A DNA stretch of 64,000 bases, from NCBI GenBank assembly GCA_007258455.2, contig VDFB02252616.1, positions 124,479,760 through 124,543,759 of the forward strand, given 5' to 3'. The stretch is from Sequoia sempervirens (taxonomy: Eukaryota; Streptophyta; Pinopsida; Cupressales; Cupressaceae). Each line of letters begins with the position of its first letter. The first letter of the stretch is position 1. A model generated the notes under the pieces. The model was not told the DNA's origin and made no database searches. It worked only from the letters and a program-made list of their open reading frames with translations. Of this stretch, positions 11,980 through 23,694 are shown in pieces. Made by a program: the position numbers and the translations under genes.

Positions 11980-14064
11980 AAGCTCTTCCCAAATTTGCTA
12001 GAGACAACACAAAAATGCTAGCAAAACATTTGCAGGATGTAGCAGATGTATGTCTGGTACACGGTATTATAGCACAAAATGTAGCCCTGAGGCTCCTCAC
12101 TGCGTCCTTCAAAGGAAAGGCTCTGGATTGGTACTAAACATTGAGTCCTAATTCAATTCACACTTGGGATGACCTCAGAGACCCATTCTATGAAAGGTTC
12201 TCAAATGACGGAGATCATTTTTTGTTATATTATCAGCTATCCATCATAAGACAAACACCCCAGAAGGCTCTGACGGATTTCAATGCCCGATTTCACTCAA
12301 ATTGGTGAAGGATTCCTGTGACTATCTGCCCGACTCCAGAACTAGCATTCATATTTTATTTTAAGTCCATTAACCTTGACAATTCTGTGATGATTAAGTC
12401 TTTGGGAGGAGCCACTACCAAATACTTATGCTATCACCATCAAAACTGAGAATCATTTGATAGATTGTGAAAAGTTGCCTCCTCGACCTATTATCCCAAT
12501 ATTTCCTGAAATATCAAACTCTGCACAAGAGGTCACATCAACTAGTGCAGCAGCAACTCCCCAGTCAATGTACTCATATGTAGCCGCTCCTGAAAGCTTG
12601 GCTTCTACATCGGGTTCTTCCAAGGATGAAATAGGCAACCTCAAGGAGATGTTGCGAACTATAGCAAATGACATAACAACTCTCAAGTGGAACCAAGAAA
12701 TGCCTCTACAGCCCGCATATCAAAACTATCAAGGTGGGCGGTCTACTTATCAGCAAAATCAATATCAGAATGCGCCTCACACTAATCCACCAGCACTGAC
12801 TACAAAACAAAAGGTCCCGGTGTCTACTCCACTGACAAGTGTGTCGCCAAGCTCGAGTAGGGAATTAACCATGGGACAAAACAATCTTATTGATGATATC
12901 AATCTATGGTGTTTCCCCTACAATGATGCACATATGCCCCAAAATTGTCTACATGGTAACTTACAACAGAAGGTGGCAGAGCAACATAGTCAACGTATTA
13001 CAATAGAAAATGGAGGACATGCTTATGCCTCGCCAATGGACAGTGCGGTCCTTACCGTGCAAATGCAAGGAATGTTTTTAAAGCAAGAGTCTGACATTGC
13101 TCCTGATCATGAGCTCTTCTTTTGGATGGAAGATGAGGAAATGGTGTTTGCTAATGATGCATCCATATCTAAAACACTACAAGTTCAATCTAACTATAAC
13201 ACACGCTCAAAGAGGAGATTCACCAGTGAGCCTATTGTTTCACTTCCGGACAGCCTGCAATGCAAAGGCGTGTTCGATCAAATTTCCAATGCTTCGACCA
13301 CCTCTTCACCTTCTCAACTACAGAAGGAAATTGTTATAATAAGAGAAAAGAAGCAGAAATCTTTTAAATTGTCACCTTTTAATGTGGTGGAGAAATTAAA
13401 GAAATCATCTGCAAATGTGTCTTTATGGGACATCCTAGCTATCCCGGAACAAAATACTATGCTACAAAAAGTGCTTCAGCAAGAGATCAACTTAGCACCA
13501 ACAGAGTCGTCTTCCAGTATAGAGGTGGTTTATCAAATGCCACTAGCTAAGGTTCTTACAGATAAAGTAAATGAACCCCATGCGAAAGGCGGAAGTAGGC
13601 CAAAACCTCAACCCTTCTTCTTAACTCTCATTGTAGGGGAAAAACTATTACACAACACTATGATTGATTCTGGTGCTAGTACAACGGTTATGCCAAAACT
13701 GATAGTCGAAGCCTTGGGACTCAGCTATGAACCTATGAAGAAGGGGGTGATGCAACAAGATGGAAATAAAGTTGATACTGTGGGTGTCATCAAAGTGCTT
13801 CTGTTAACTCTATTTTCCTGCCCAAGTATCACGGTCCTGCAAGATACAGTGATCATAGATGTTCCTCCTATGTTTGGTCTTTGTTTATCCCAAGAATTTA
13901 CTTCAGAAGTGGGCGGATATTTGTCCTTATATTGGTCACATCTAATACTTAGGACCAAGTATGGTGCAAAAATGAAGATAGAATCGGAGGCTCTACATTC
14001 TGAACATGTGGCGGATGAGGCTCTAATCAATTTTGAGGCTGTACATACCTCTATCACCAAGTAG
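11980..14064 (+). pseudogene. Tat-like gag and aspartic protease (decayed)
   Basis: Gag forms the particle and protease cleaves the polyprotein. A Retrotrans_gag-type region reads across 11980-12400 in broken frames (FKGKALDWY, then THTWDDLRDPFYERF, then IIRQTPQKALTDFNARF). From 12457 to 14064 the frame is open for 535 codons. A CCHC-like segment (WCFPYNDAHMPQNC) lies near 12925. The retropepsin active site is NTMIDSGASTTVMP at about 13655-13695. The open frame begins at a TTG after a frameshift, so it is the remaining downstream part of a longer gag-pro. Its survival amid decayed neighbours is unusual but may be chance. Confidence 0.75.
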
Positions 14065-14259
14065 GACATGTATAGTGTCGAATTGCAAGAGGAAGAGAAG
14101 GTGAGTGGAGACTGAAATGATAAGGAAGATGCTCTGTTAAGTGAACACATAAACAATGATCCTTTCAGGAATTATCATGCTACCAGATTGGGCACATATG
14201 TGATTTATGATGAAGACTAGGTTCTTCCAAAGGTCGCCAAAGAATCTGATGGTAACCAA

Positions 14260-14680
14260 GCAAATGAGTTGTGGATATTGTATTTTGACGAAGCAAGAAG
14301 CAAAGTTGGAGCTAGAGCAGGGGTATGTCTAATATCCCTACAGAATGAAAAGTTGTTGAGGTCTTTTCGATTCCAATTCACCTGTTCAAACAATGAAGCT
14401 GAACATGAAGGGTTAGTCCAAGGCCTAAGCCTAGCAGAATGAATGGGTATTAAACAATTGATTGTGTTCAGAGATTCTGAATTGGTAGTTAATCAGGTCT
14501 GGGAAATTTCCACAGTGAAGAATGCTGAATGAGATCCTATTGGCATCGAATCTAGGACCTGATTGAAGGTTTTGAAGCTTTCAACATCCTGACCATTCCA
14601 AAAACATGGCATAGCGATTCAGATCACATGGCGATGATCGGTGCTCAGTTTGATCCTGTCTCTGACTTGCTTTAGAACAA
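14260..14680 (+). pseudogene. Additional RNase H domain upstream of RT
   Basis: After the protease, a separate RNase H-like fold is readable. It shows LWILYFDEARSKVGARAGV (the first catalytic Asp in the F-D-G/E-A-R position), then NNEAEHEGLVQGL (the Glu), then VFRDSELVVNQV (the second Asp in a DSELV context). After a frameshift comes SDSDHMAMIGAQF, where ADALA is usual. These are hallmarks of the archaeal-type RNase H of plant Tat elements. It lies between protease and RT, while the ordinary retroviral RNase H is present after RT. One internal TGA and a frameshift break it. Confidence 0.65.
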
Positions 14681-15009
14681 ATATTTAATGCGAGTGCTTG
14701 TCTGACTAGTGATTCTGGACAATGATCAAAGTTGGCAAGTCTTTGAGAGTGATGAGCACATCACTTTATTTATCCAACACTCAGGGGAATTTGCTAATCA
14801 GCTTCAACCAAAGATCACCGAGGCCTATGAAGGAAAAATTATGCAGCTCAAGTCAATAAACTTCCAAAAGAGTTAGTTACTCTCGAGAAATTTTTTGATT
14901 GTAATGATGCCCAAAATGATAAGCAAAAGTTTGTGGCAGAAAAAAGTGATTATGAAGACCTTCGGGTCTCTGATGGCAGGAATCTCTGAGTCGGAAAAGA
15001 TGTCCCACA

Positions 15010-16370
15010 GCGAGATAGAGAAAGACTTATCAATTTTTGTAAAAAATATGGAGTAGTGGCCTGGTCCTACGATGATCTAGAGGGTTACAATCCTAGCATC
15101 ATTCAGCACACTATTGAACTAATAGAAGATGCAAAACCAGTCCGACAGAAATAGAGGCCAGTCAACCCTAAAGTTGAGGCTCTAATGGCACAAGAGCTAA
15201 CCAAGCTCATTGATTCACGCATTGTCTTCCCAATCAAACATAGTACTTGGGTATCAAACTTCATACCAATCAAAAAGAAGAATGGCAATATCCGGTTATG
15301 TGTGGACTTCCGAGACCTAAACATAGTATCTTTGAAGGATCACTATCCATTGCCTTCTATAGAATCAATCCTCCAAACTGTCGCATGATCAAAAATGTTC
15401 TCTCTGCTAGATGGCTTCTATGACTATAACCAGATTCGAGTTAAAGAAGAAGATCAGCACAAGACCACGTTCACCACCAAGTGGGGAACATTTGCAGATA
15501 TTAAAATGCATTTTGGTTTATCTAATGCATGGGCAACTTTCTAGCGAGCTATGGACATTACAGTCAGCAAACTAATCAATAAGTTTATTCTAATCTATTT
15601 GGATGACCTTACTGTGTTCTCTATATCTAAAGATGATCATTTTGATCATTTAGAATTAGTTTTTCAAAAGTGCCAGGAGTTTGGGATTTCCTTAAATCTA
15701 AAAAAATGTGTATTCGGAGTACCACAGGGTAAGCTATTATGGCATGTTGTGTCTAAAGAAGGTATTTTAATTGACCCTGAACAAGTAAAGGCTATCAAAG
15801 AGCTTCCCCTTTTGGTAAATAAGAAAGTTGTCTAGTCTTTTTTGGGCAAGGTAAATTTCATTAGAAAATTTATTTATGATTTTGTAGGAATGATTAGGTC
15901 GATCACCCTAGTGCTAAAAAATGATCAAACTTTCAAGTGGACAAGAGAAGCCCAAGAGGCTTTTGAAAAGGTCAAGGAAGCAATTTCCACAGCCCTAGTG
16001 CTGGTTAATCCAGATCAATCCAAATATTTTCTAATCTATGTTTTCAGTAGCAAGTCCAGTATTGCTACCGTTCTAACCCAAAAGGGTAATGCAGAAGAAG
16101 GGGAACACCCAGTGGTGTTCTATTCTTGAACCCTAAAAGAATATGAGGCAAATTATAACTTTATCAAAAGACAGGCTTTTACAATAGTAAAGGGACTTAA
16201 AAAATTCTACCATCTAATTTCTCGCAACAAAGTTCTGGTATATGTCACAGATTCTAGTGTGCGAGAATACATCATGAAAGAAGAGATCATAGAAAAAAGG
16301 GGCCAATTGGATCACCAAGATCCTTGAATATGACATTGAAGTCAGGCCTACTAAGACTATTAAAGGTAGA
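15010..16370 (+). pseudogene. Reverse transcriptase and RNase H of the Tat-like element
   Basis: RT motifs run in order: VRQK then [53 protein letters not shown], and the catalytic YLDDLTVF near 15595. The connection and RNase H follow (FLGKVNFIRKF, FKWTREAQEAFEKVK, YVFSSKSSIATVL, then VLVYVTDSSVREYI). In-frame stops at 15152, 15386, 15542, 15833 and 16127 each fall where family members have Q, W, Q, Q and R. Each can therefore be reached by one C-to-T or G-to-A change. The catalytic residues themselves are retained. Confidence 0.85.
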
Positions 16371-16399
16371 GGACTGTGTGAGTATATGACACAAAATGA

Positions 16400-17713
16400 G
16401 GAGGTACCTGCCAAGGAGGAACTGTTAGAGCTCATCTTGATAAATGGATCATGATTGGAAGATGATTGGCTGACTGATAGAATGAACTTCATGCAAATTG
16501 GAAGGTGTCTGCTAGGCCTCTCATCCCAAAAAAGAAGGTATTACCGGCTTCAAAATTATGGGTATACGCTGGTAGAAGGATTTCTTTTCAAAAGAAATTT
16601 CAATGGTGTTCTCCTACAATTTGTTACTTCAAGGGAGGTGCAAAGGATCCTCGATGCATTCACAATAGTGACGAAAGTGGACATTTCTCTGCCAAAACTA
16701 CCGCCATCAAGATCATGCGAGCTGGCTATTACTGGCCTACACTTTTTAGTGACTCCCACTCTTTGGTAAGGGCTTGTAAAAAATGTCAGTTCTTCTCTAA
16801 TAGAAGAAAGAATTTAGCGATGCCTCTCAAACCTATCGTCGCAGATGAACCATTTGTGCAATGGGGCCTAGACTTCATCAGAATGATCAACCCAGTTTTT
16901 AGTGCCAGACATAAGTGGATTCTAAAGGCTACAGACTACTTCACAAGGTGGGCGGAAGTTGTTCCCCTTAAGGGTGCAATATAAACAAAGATTGTAGACT
17001 TCCTCGAAACATTGGTGACAAGGTTCAGTCCTCTGAAGACAATCATTTCGAACAATGCCACAGCATTTCGAGGTACAAAGGTATGTCACTTTGCATTAAA
17101 GAATGGCATATTCCTTAAAGCCTCATCAAACTATTATCCATAGGGAAATGACCTAGCTGAGTCAACAAACAAAAGCTTAGTCTGACTCCTTAAAAAGGTT
17201 GGCTTAGAGCACCAGAGGGAATGGCATAAAAATCTCTGAAAAGCACTCTAGGCAAACCACATAACTCCTAAGCAACTCCTTAAGACTTTTCCTTATGAGC
17301 TAGTATATGGAAAAGAGACACTATTACCTATCTCCATGGAGATCCCAGCAATATAGTTGTTGAAATCTCTTGAGATAGAAAAAAATGAAGCCATGGAGGT
17401 CCGGCTCGCCGAACTACTGAAAGTGCAAGAAAAAATGGAGAGTTCCCTAATGGCAATGACAAATTGTCAACAGGTGGTCAAACGATGGTTTGACAAGAAG
17501 GCTTCCGACCAAGGTCTAAAAAGTGGAGACTTAGTGCTAAAATATGACAATAGGGCTGCAAAGCCAGGTCAGCACAATAAGTTTGATAGCTTATGGGAGG
17601 GACCCTTTAAAATCATTTGGTGCAAGCAACACAATGCTTTTGAGCTGAAAAATATAGGACAAGAGTTGGTAAGAATCCTGGTCAATGGGATTCATCTTAA
17701 GTTGTTCTATTAG
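16400..17713 (+). pseudogene. Integrase of the Tat-like element
   Basis: The H2C2 zinc domain is present (HNSDESGHFSAKTT, YYWPTLF, CKKCQFF) at about 16640-16800 after a frameshift. In the core the first Asp is in WGLDFIRM. The second reads ISNNATAF instead of ISDNG, so Asp is changed to Asn. The Glu is kept in LAESTNKS. Stops at 17141, 17183, 17237 and 17249 correspond to Q, R, W and W in relatives. The C-terminal part is open from 17357 to 17713 (GDLVLKY, WEGPFKI) and ends at a natural stop. There is no chromodomain. Confidence 0.8.
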
Positions 17714-17825
17714 GTATTAAGCTCTACCTTGTACATATGTAAATAGCGCTTTTATTTTCTTTCCTCTGTTTGGCCTATTTTTTTTCTAAAATCAGTTGTC
17801 TTTCTATACATTGGCTCATTATCAT
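17714..17825 (+). other. 3' non-coding end of the Tat-like element before the gap
   Basis: The stretch from the integrase stop to the first N is T-rich. It holds no polypurine tract or LTR start that I can identify. Confidence 0.4.
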
Positions 17826-17925
17826 NNNNNNNNNNNNNNNNNNNNNNNNNNNNNNNNNNNNNNNNNNNNNNNNNNNNNNNNNNNNNNNNNNNNNNNNNNN
17901 NNNNNNNNNNNNNNNNNNNNNNNNN
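17826..17925. other. Assembly gap (100 N)
   Basis: Exactly 100 N, the usual placeholder for a gap of unknown size. It separates a plus-strand gypsy element from a minus-strand copia element. It hides the 3' LTR of the first and most of the 3' LTR of the second, so their true spacing is unknown. Confidence 0.98.
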
Positions 17926-18229
17926 TGTGAAAATGACACAATCGTGGAACTAGTTAGGAAATAACCCTATTCACACCAACACCCCCCCTTGAATGCAACT
18001 TAAGGGGAAAAGAAACCATGCAAACATGCAAAGATGGGTCTTGGATACAAAGCTTGATGAGGTACCCATTTATAAATGAAATCTCACAAATGGATAAAAG
18101 GAGAAAACCTAGTGGGATAAAACTCCTCCCCAAAAGACTTAAAATAGTAAATACAAGAAAAATTCTCTTTATAAGATGAGGACAAAACTTCATGTGAGGA
18201 AAAGGTGCCCCCCATAAGAGAGAATGACG

Positions 18230-19700
18230 AGAGAAGGTCAGGTTACCCTCTTGAAGAAATGTTTTGCACCCCCAAGAGAGCTCGCAAATGATGATAATCT
18301 GAGTGAAGGGTTTGGTGAAGATATCTGCAACCTGCTTTGTTATAGGAAAATATTGCAAATCAATGGCCCACTCTTAAATCAAGTCCCTAAAATAGTACAT
18401 ATGGATCTTGATGCATTTGATTTGTCGATGTTGAATCAAGTTCTTCGAGATTTGGATGGCACTTTGGTTGTCACAAAAGAAGTCAGATGGTTGAGGAATG
18501 GTGAAGCCAAATAGCCTCGATGGCGACATTAACAAGCCCTCGATACTCAACTTCACTCGAAAAAGGGCAACAATGTTTTGCTTCTTACTCTACCAACAAA
18601 TGGGGCTTGAATCAAGATTAAAGTTTTAGCTAGATGTGGACTTATGATCATCAAGATTGCTAGCCCAATCAAAATTTGTATATCCAACCAAGTCTAGTCT
18701 AGTATTTGTTGCACAGTGAATCCCATGTCGATGAGTCTCTTGTATGCAATGCGAGATGCATTTGGCAGCTTCCAATGAAGCTCATGTGGTTCCTGCATAA
18801 AGTGTGAAACCATTCCAGTCGTAAAAGAAATGTTAAGGTGAGTGTGTGTCAGATGGATGAGGCTCCCAACAAGCTAACAATACAAAGTGGCATCAACTAG
18901 TTTTGTAGATCACTTCACTTCAAGCTTGACTCTAGACAAAAAGCAAGTTGGTGCAGGCTTACAATCAACCATGTGGAACCAAGCTAGTAGATCAAGTGCA
19001 TACATGGGTTGAGCAATAGTGATCCCAAAATTGAAATAAGTGATTTCAATCCCGAGAAAGTAGTGCAAAGTGGCCAACTCAGCCATAGCGATTCTATCAT
19101 GTAGAGAAGATTTGAATTTGCCGATGATGGATTATGAACTCCTTGTAATGAGCAAGTTATCAACATAAAGAACAAGAAGCATATGAGAGTCATCATGTCA
19201 CAAAATGTAGACATTCAGTTTCAAGTGGCATCTAGAGAATTCGACTAAGAGAAGAAAGGAGTCTGTCTTGGCATACCAAGCTCGAGGGGCTTGTTTGAGG
19301 CCATACATAAACATCCTCAACTTGCCAACCAATGAAGAATCTTGAACAAATCCTTGTGGCTACCCCATGTAAATCTCCTATTGAAGGTCCTTGTGAAGAA
19401 ATGCACTCTTCACATCTATTTGATGTACAACCTATCCATGAGTTGTAACAATAGCAAGAGTCAAGCAAATGGAGTTCATTTTAGTGATCTTTGTGTAATC
19501 AATGCCAAAAACTTGTAAGAAACCTTTGGTTGGAAGTTGTGCTTAGAACTTGTCCACAATTCCATCCACTGCAAATTTGGTTTGATAGACCCACTTACAT
19601 CAAACCATTTTTCTTCCCTTAGGAAGAAGGACAAGGTCCCATGTGTGGTTCCTCATTACCTCCATTGTTGGATTCCACTCAACAATTCTTGATGCTTTTT
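18230..19700 (-). pseudogene. Copia reverse transcriptase and RNase H (decayed)
   Basis: RNase H is readable near 18350-18600 (FFCDNQSAIQISKN, preceded by SSEVEYRGL) and ends with QVADIFTKPF near 18310. RT includes the [14 protein letters not shown] motif near 19270-19300. The active-site YVDD reads YVDNLLI near 19150, so the second Asp is lost. Stops and frameshifts occur throughout. It lies between the polypurine tract and the integrase, as in all copia elements. Confidence 0.8.
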
Positions 19701-19713
19701 AAAATTATCGTGA

Positions 19714-20842
19714 TTAGAAATAGAGGGGATGTATACATGTGGAAGATGTTAATGCTGTAATAGAGTCTTGCGAGTGTTTGAAGGTTCGCCAACAAATGTG
19801 ACTATAGAGTTTGTCGATCCCATTTAGGCAATAAAGAAAATGGGGATAGAGGACAAGAATTCTCAACCTCAAAATGTGAACCTTGTCGAGGTGTAGACTT
19901 GTGAGTTTGAGGTGAGTTAGAGTTCTTTGAGTCACTATCATGATATCATCTAATTCCACTATGGAGAAAGCGTGTGGAGGATGAGAGGCCAAGCTAAGAG
20001 AGCTTTTGTTGAAGTGAATAGTCCTCTCAATGAAGAGTTCATGTGTGTTTGGATCCACGAGCCCATACCCTTTGACACCATCTATATATCCAATATAGCT
20101 GCAAGGCTTGCTTTGAGGTTCCAAAGCCTTGTGTTTCTCTGAAGGAATGCATGCCCAAGGAGAGCCAAAAACCTGAAAAATGCTGCACAACTAGTTTCCT
20201 TCCAGACCAAGCTTTAAAATGAGTCATACCTTTCAATGCTTTGTGGGGAACTCGATTTTGAGAGTCCCGTTCTTTCTTTTGGCAACACCATTATGCTGTG
20301 GTGGGTATGCAATTGAATGTTGAAGATCAATCACTTCAAGAGTGCATAATTTCTCAAGGCAATGGTTCACATATTCCCAACTATTGTTAGTGCGAATAAT
20401 CTTGACATACTTTTTAGATTGCTTCTCAACATGAACCTTGAAATCGTGAAACCTATCGACTTTGTTCTTGTGAAGAAAGTAGACCCTAGTATATCTAGAA
20501 TAGTCATCAATGAAGGTGAGTACACGTTGACCCTCGCTAAAAGACAAGGTTGGAAAGGGACCGACTAGATCAATGTGAACCAATTGTAGGACTTTTGAAG
20601 TGGTCCAAGACTTTCCTTTGTTGAACTTCTCCTTTGGATGCTTTCCCATAGCACAACCTAAACACACACCATTTGAAAAACTAATACGAGGGAGTCTTGT
20701 GATCATATCTTATGAACTAAGTTGTTGAAGATATTGGTAGTTAAGATGGTCAAATAGCTTATGCCATAGCTTACTCATTGAGTCTAAATTAGTGAGTAAT
20801 GTTGTGAAAGGAGATCGTGGCACAAAGTGGGAGAATGCATGT
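19714..20842 (-). pseudogene. Copia integrase (decayed)
   Basis: The zinc-binding pre-integrase part reads LWHKLFDHLNYQYL and CLGCAMGKHPKEKF at about 20640-20770. In the core the first Asp is present (VHIDLVGPF). The second position reads RTNNSWEY in place of RSDNGGEY, and the third reads GVAKRKNGT in place of GVAERKNRT. Two of three catalytic residues are therefore gone. The C-terminal part follows (GSPWACIPSEKHKALEPQS, YGLVDPNTHELFIERTIHF). The N-terminal end is cut by the solo LTR at 20843; the frame resumes at 22402. Confidence 0.8.
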
Positions 20843-22396
20843 TGTTGAACTCAAAGATGTGCTGAGAGGGGTGGGGGGTGAATCAACATATATTAAAAAT
20901 TAACTAATTCTATTCACAGATTAACAACACATCACATAAACAAAAGAGAACACATGCATCACATAGAGACACCGGGATTTTACGTGGAAAACCCAATCAG
21001 GGAAAAACCATAGTGATGATTAACTCACAATATATGTAGCTCACTACTAACAAGAAATTACAATGTTTGAGGCTCACTGCCTATGGACTTGCAAACTAAG
21101 GGATATTGCCTTAGAGCAAGATACAATGGACCTAATGAGACTCACTATCTTAGAGCAGGATACATGAAATTTAGAGTAAGAAAATGATTATGAACTGCTT
21201 TGAACAAGCATCTAACACATGCTGATGATGCAGTCACTATTTTGCACAATTAGTCCTTTACACTGATTTCAGACACTTCATTTGTTTCATTTTGCTCTTT
21301 CACTCTTCACTCGCAATCATCACCTTCATAAATGAATTTGATCTTCTATATATATCCTCTGCAATAACACAAAACTCCAATTAAGTCGACTCCAAGATGA
21401 CTGTTGGAAGAAGCAATTGATATTGTAATGGTCGACATCAAAACACATCCAAAGAAAAAGAGATTTAGTTGCGGATTATCATACATTCTTCAAGACAAGA
21501 TTACTTGATTAGGATCAACTGCAAAGAATGAAACAAGTCATGTCGGCCCAAGTAGTATCAGTACCATCAACATTGTCACTATTTTACTTCACATAGCCGG
21601 GGAGATACCAAAATTGTTATGCGGACTAAGATGTAAACATTGTAGATCATGCACAATATTCATTCAACCTTTTCCTTAAGTATCTGATCATAATGCGTTG
21701 GTGGAAGAGGAGAAACCCACTGAAAATACAACAATAGAGCATTTTAGATAGACTGTAGTTAACTGTCATTCAAAAACTATGCTTGCGGACCACTACATCA
21801 CTTTATATTGCTAAGTACTTTGCTTTTACCATTGCAGAACATATTTACAAAACTACAAGATCATCCCTTCACTTCCGAAAGAATACAAATCATTCCACCA
21901 AGCGTCTATTGTTGCTTTCCTTTGTCAGGGTTCATACCGGAACACTGTTACTTGTAACTTTTAATGTAGAAAGTGTGATGACATGATTTCTTGGATGTGG
22001 AACCTTTACGAAACAATCATCTTTCCTTCAGAACCGCAAGACAAAATAATTCTTTGTGGAAGAATGCGGATCACCATACCATGAATTTGCCATAGAGTTT
22101 TCCCTAGGAGTGCTTTAGCACAACTTCTGTAGTATACCTTTGTGTGTGGTACATCAACCTGTGATTATATCAATGTAGACATATTGTGGACACATCATAA
22201 CATGAGTATCATCCTCCGCAACACACTTAGTTAACATACTGATCATTATTCTTCCTTGTGTAGCCTTGCAGACTTGCACTAACTGATATCACAACATGAC
22301 AACTATCTTTGGAGAGTGTACATACTTCAGCATCACATCTAACATCAATGACAACCATTATTGGGTTGACATCAATGACAACACCTATTGCCAACA
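20843..22396 (-). mobile_element. Solo LTR (1554 bp) inserted in the copia element
   Basis: The insertion is flanked by perfect 5-bp duplications CATGT (20838-20842 and 22397-22401). Read on the minus strand it runs TGTTGGCAATAGG...GAGTTCAACA. The interrupted protein reads VDHEPQLH on one side and HAFSHFVP on the other and is rejoined when the insert and one CATGT are removed. The U5-like end has a typical copia phrase (complement of about 20970-21020, with CACGTAAAATCCCGG). There is no internal coding region and no second LTR, so it is a solo LTR left by recombination. Confidence 0.85.
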
Positions 22397-22401
22397 CATG
22401 T

Positions 22402-23694
22402 AGCTGAGGCTCATGGTCAACCTTCCCCACTACAACCTAGGCATCATCCTCAAGATCTTCAATCACTATTGAATTAGGTGAAAAATTAACTTTTTTACCA
22501 TTCCCAAGATGAGTGATTTGGGAGTTTGAAAGAAGGTTGGCACACAAGTTAGGAACACAAAGAACATTCTCAAATGATCCATCATCCATGTCAATTGATT
22601 CGTTTCCTCCAATTTCCACTTGAGTATCATCACTTGTAAGAATTGTGACACCATACAAGGCTCAAATGAAAAGAAATGTTCTTGATTAGAACCCATATGA
22701 TGTGTAGCACTTACGTCAAGTATCCACTATTGTGAAGAACTTGTTACAACAAGTGCTTTTCGTTTCCCTTTTCTTAATTTGAAAGAATTTTTAGGGAATA
22801 CTACTTGTGTGTAGGAAGATAACAAACTAATGTGATTCTTCTTAATGACGTTTTCCAACTCATTAATTTTCTTAGCATGACAACGATGCTCTTCATGACC
22901 AACTTTATTGTAGTATGAACAAATCAGTCTCTCCTTTTGTTAATTCCCTTTTTTGGAAAAGGATGAAGAGTCCTGTTGTGAAGGGGATAATCGTGCTCTC
23001 TCATTTAATGTTTTGAACTTTGATTGCTTCTATTTCTTATTGGACCCTTTTTGATTGTTTGAATGACCAACCACCAAAACTTGTGACTTGGATGGCTTGA
23101 GAATACACATGGAGATTAACTTTGCCTATTCAAGCATCAACATTTCTATGAATGAATCAAATGATGGCATAGTATAGACATTTCCCATAATCAACCGATG
23201 AGTCTAGAAACTAGAAACAAGCGCTGCATATTCTAAAGGAATCTTGCTTATCAAATTGAAGACTGACTGCACATCCTTCTTGTTGATACCATATTTTTTG
23301 AGTTGTGCTCTTAATTCATTAGCTTTACTTACATGGTCTTGGATATTGCAAAAGTTTTTGGATCAAGATTATTAAAATCACTATCAATTTGATATTCTCT
23401 AAACTCATCAATTTGACCATACAATTTAGCAAGTTTATCCCAAGCCTCCTTAGATGTTTTACACTTATCGGTGTGAAAAAGAAGGTCAAGAGAAACAAAT
23501 GTATGCAGATTTCCAAGTGCCATAGTATTTCTAATGAGCCAAACTATCTTTTCTTTAGGATTTGTTGGTTTTGGAATAGATCCATTAGTGTGGTGATTTA
23601 GTCCTTCTCTTATTAAAGCATTCCATGTGTGTGATTTCCAAGTTGCATAGTTATGTGGAGTCAAATGAGGGAACTTGGGATAACCCATGGCCAA
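22402..23694 (-). pseudogene. Copia gag and protease (decayed)
   Basis: Gag starts at ATG 23694 (MAMGYPKFPHLTPHNYATWK, a UBN2/DUF4219-like N-terminus) and stays open to about 23330. A zinc-knuckle remnant reads CSYYNKVGHEEHRC near 22900, with the second Cys replaced by Tyr. The protease active site near 22700 reads WILDVSATHHM where WILDSGATHHM is usual. The region continues to SNSQITHLGNGKKV and the pre-integrase segment, and is cut at 22401 by the solo LTR. Confidence 0.75.

Larger units (their letters stand above)
10287..17825 (+). mobile_element. Tat-like Ty3/gypsy retrotransposon, 3' end lost in gap
   Basis: The element starts with TGTTAAAAT where the third 359-bp repeat breaks off. A 5' LTR, gag, protease, an extra RNase H, RT, RNase H and integrase follow in order on the plus strand, ending at a stop codon near 17711. 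There is no chromodomain. The additional RNase H and the C-terminal integrase module (KFDSLWEGPFKI) place it with the Tat branch rather than chromoviruses. The 3' LTR is not present before the N run. The candidate target duplication GTAGC (10282-10286) cannot be tested because the other flank is missing. Frames carry many stops, so it is inactive. Confidence 0.75.

Noticed and set aside
13725..14156. 143-codon minus-strand frame
   Set aside because: Antisense shadow of the protease region of the Tat-like element.
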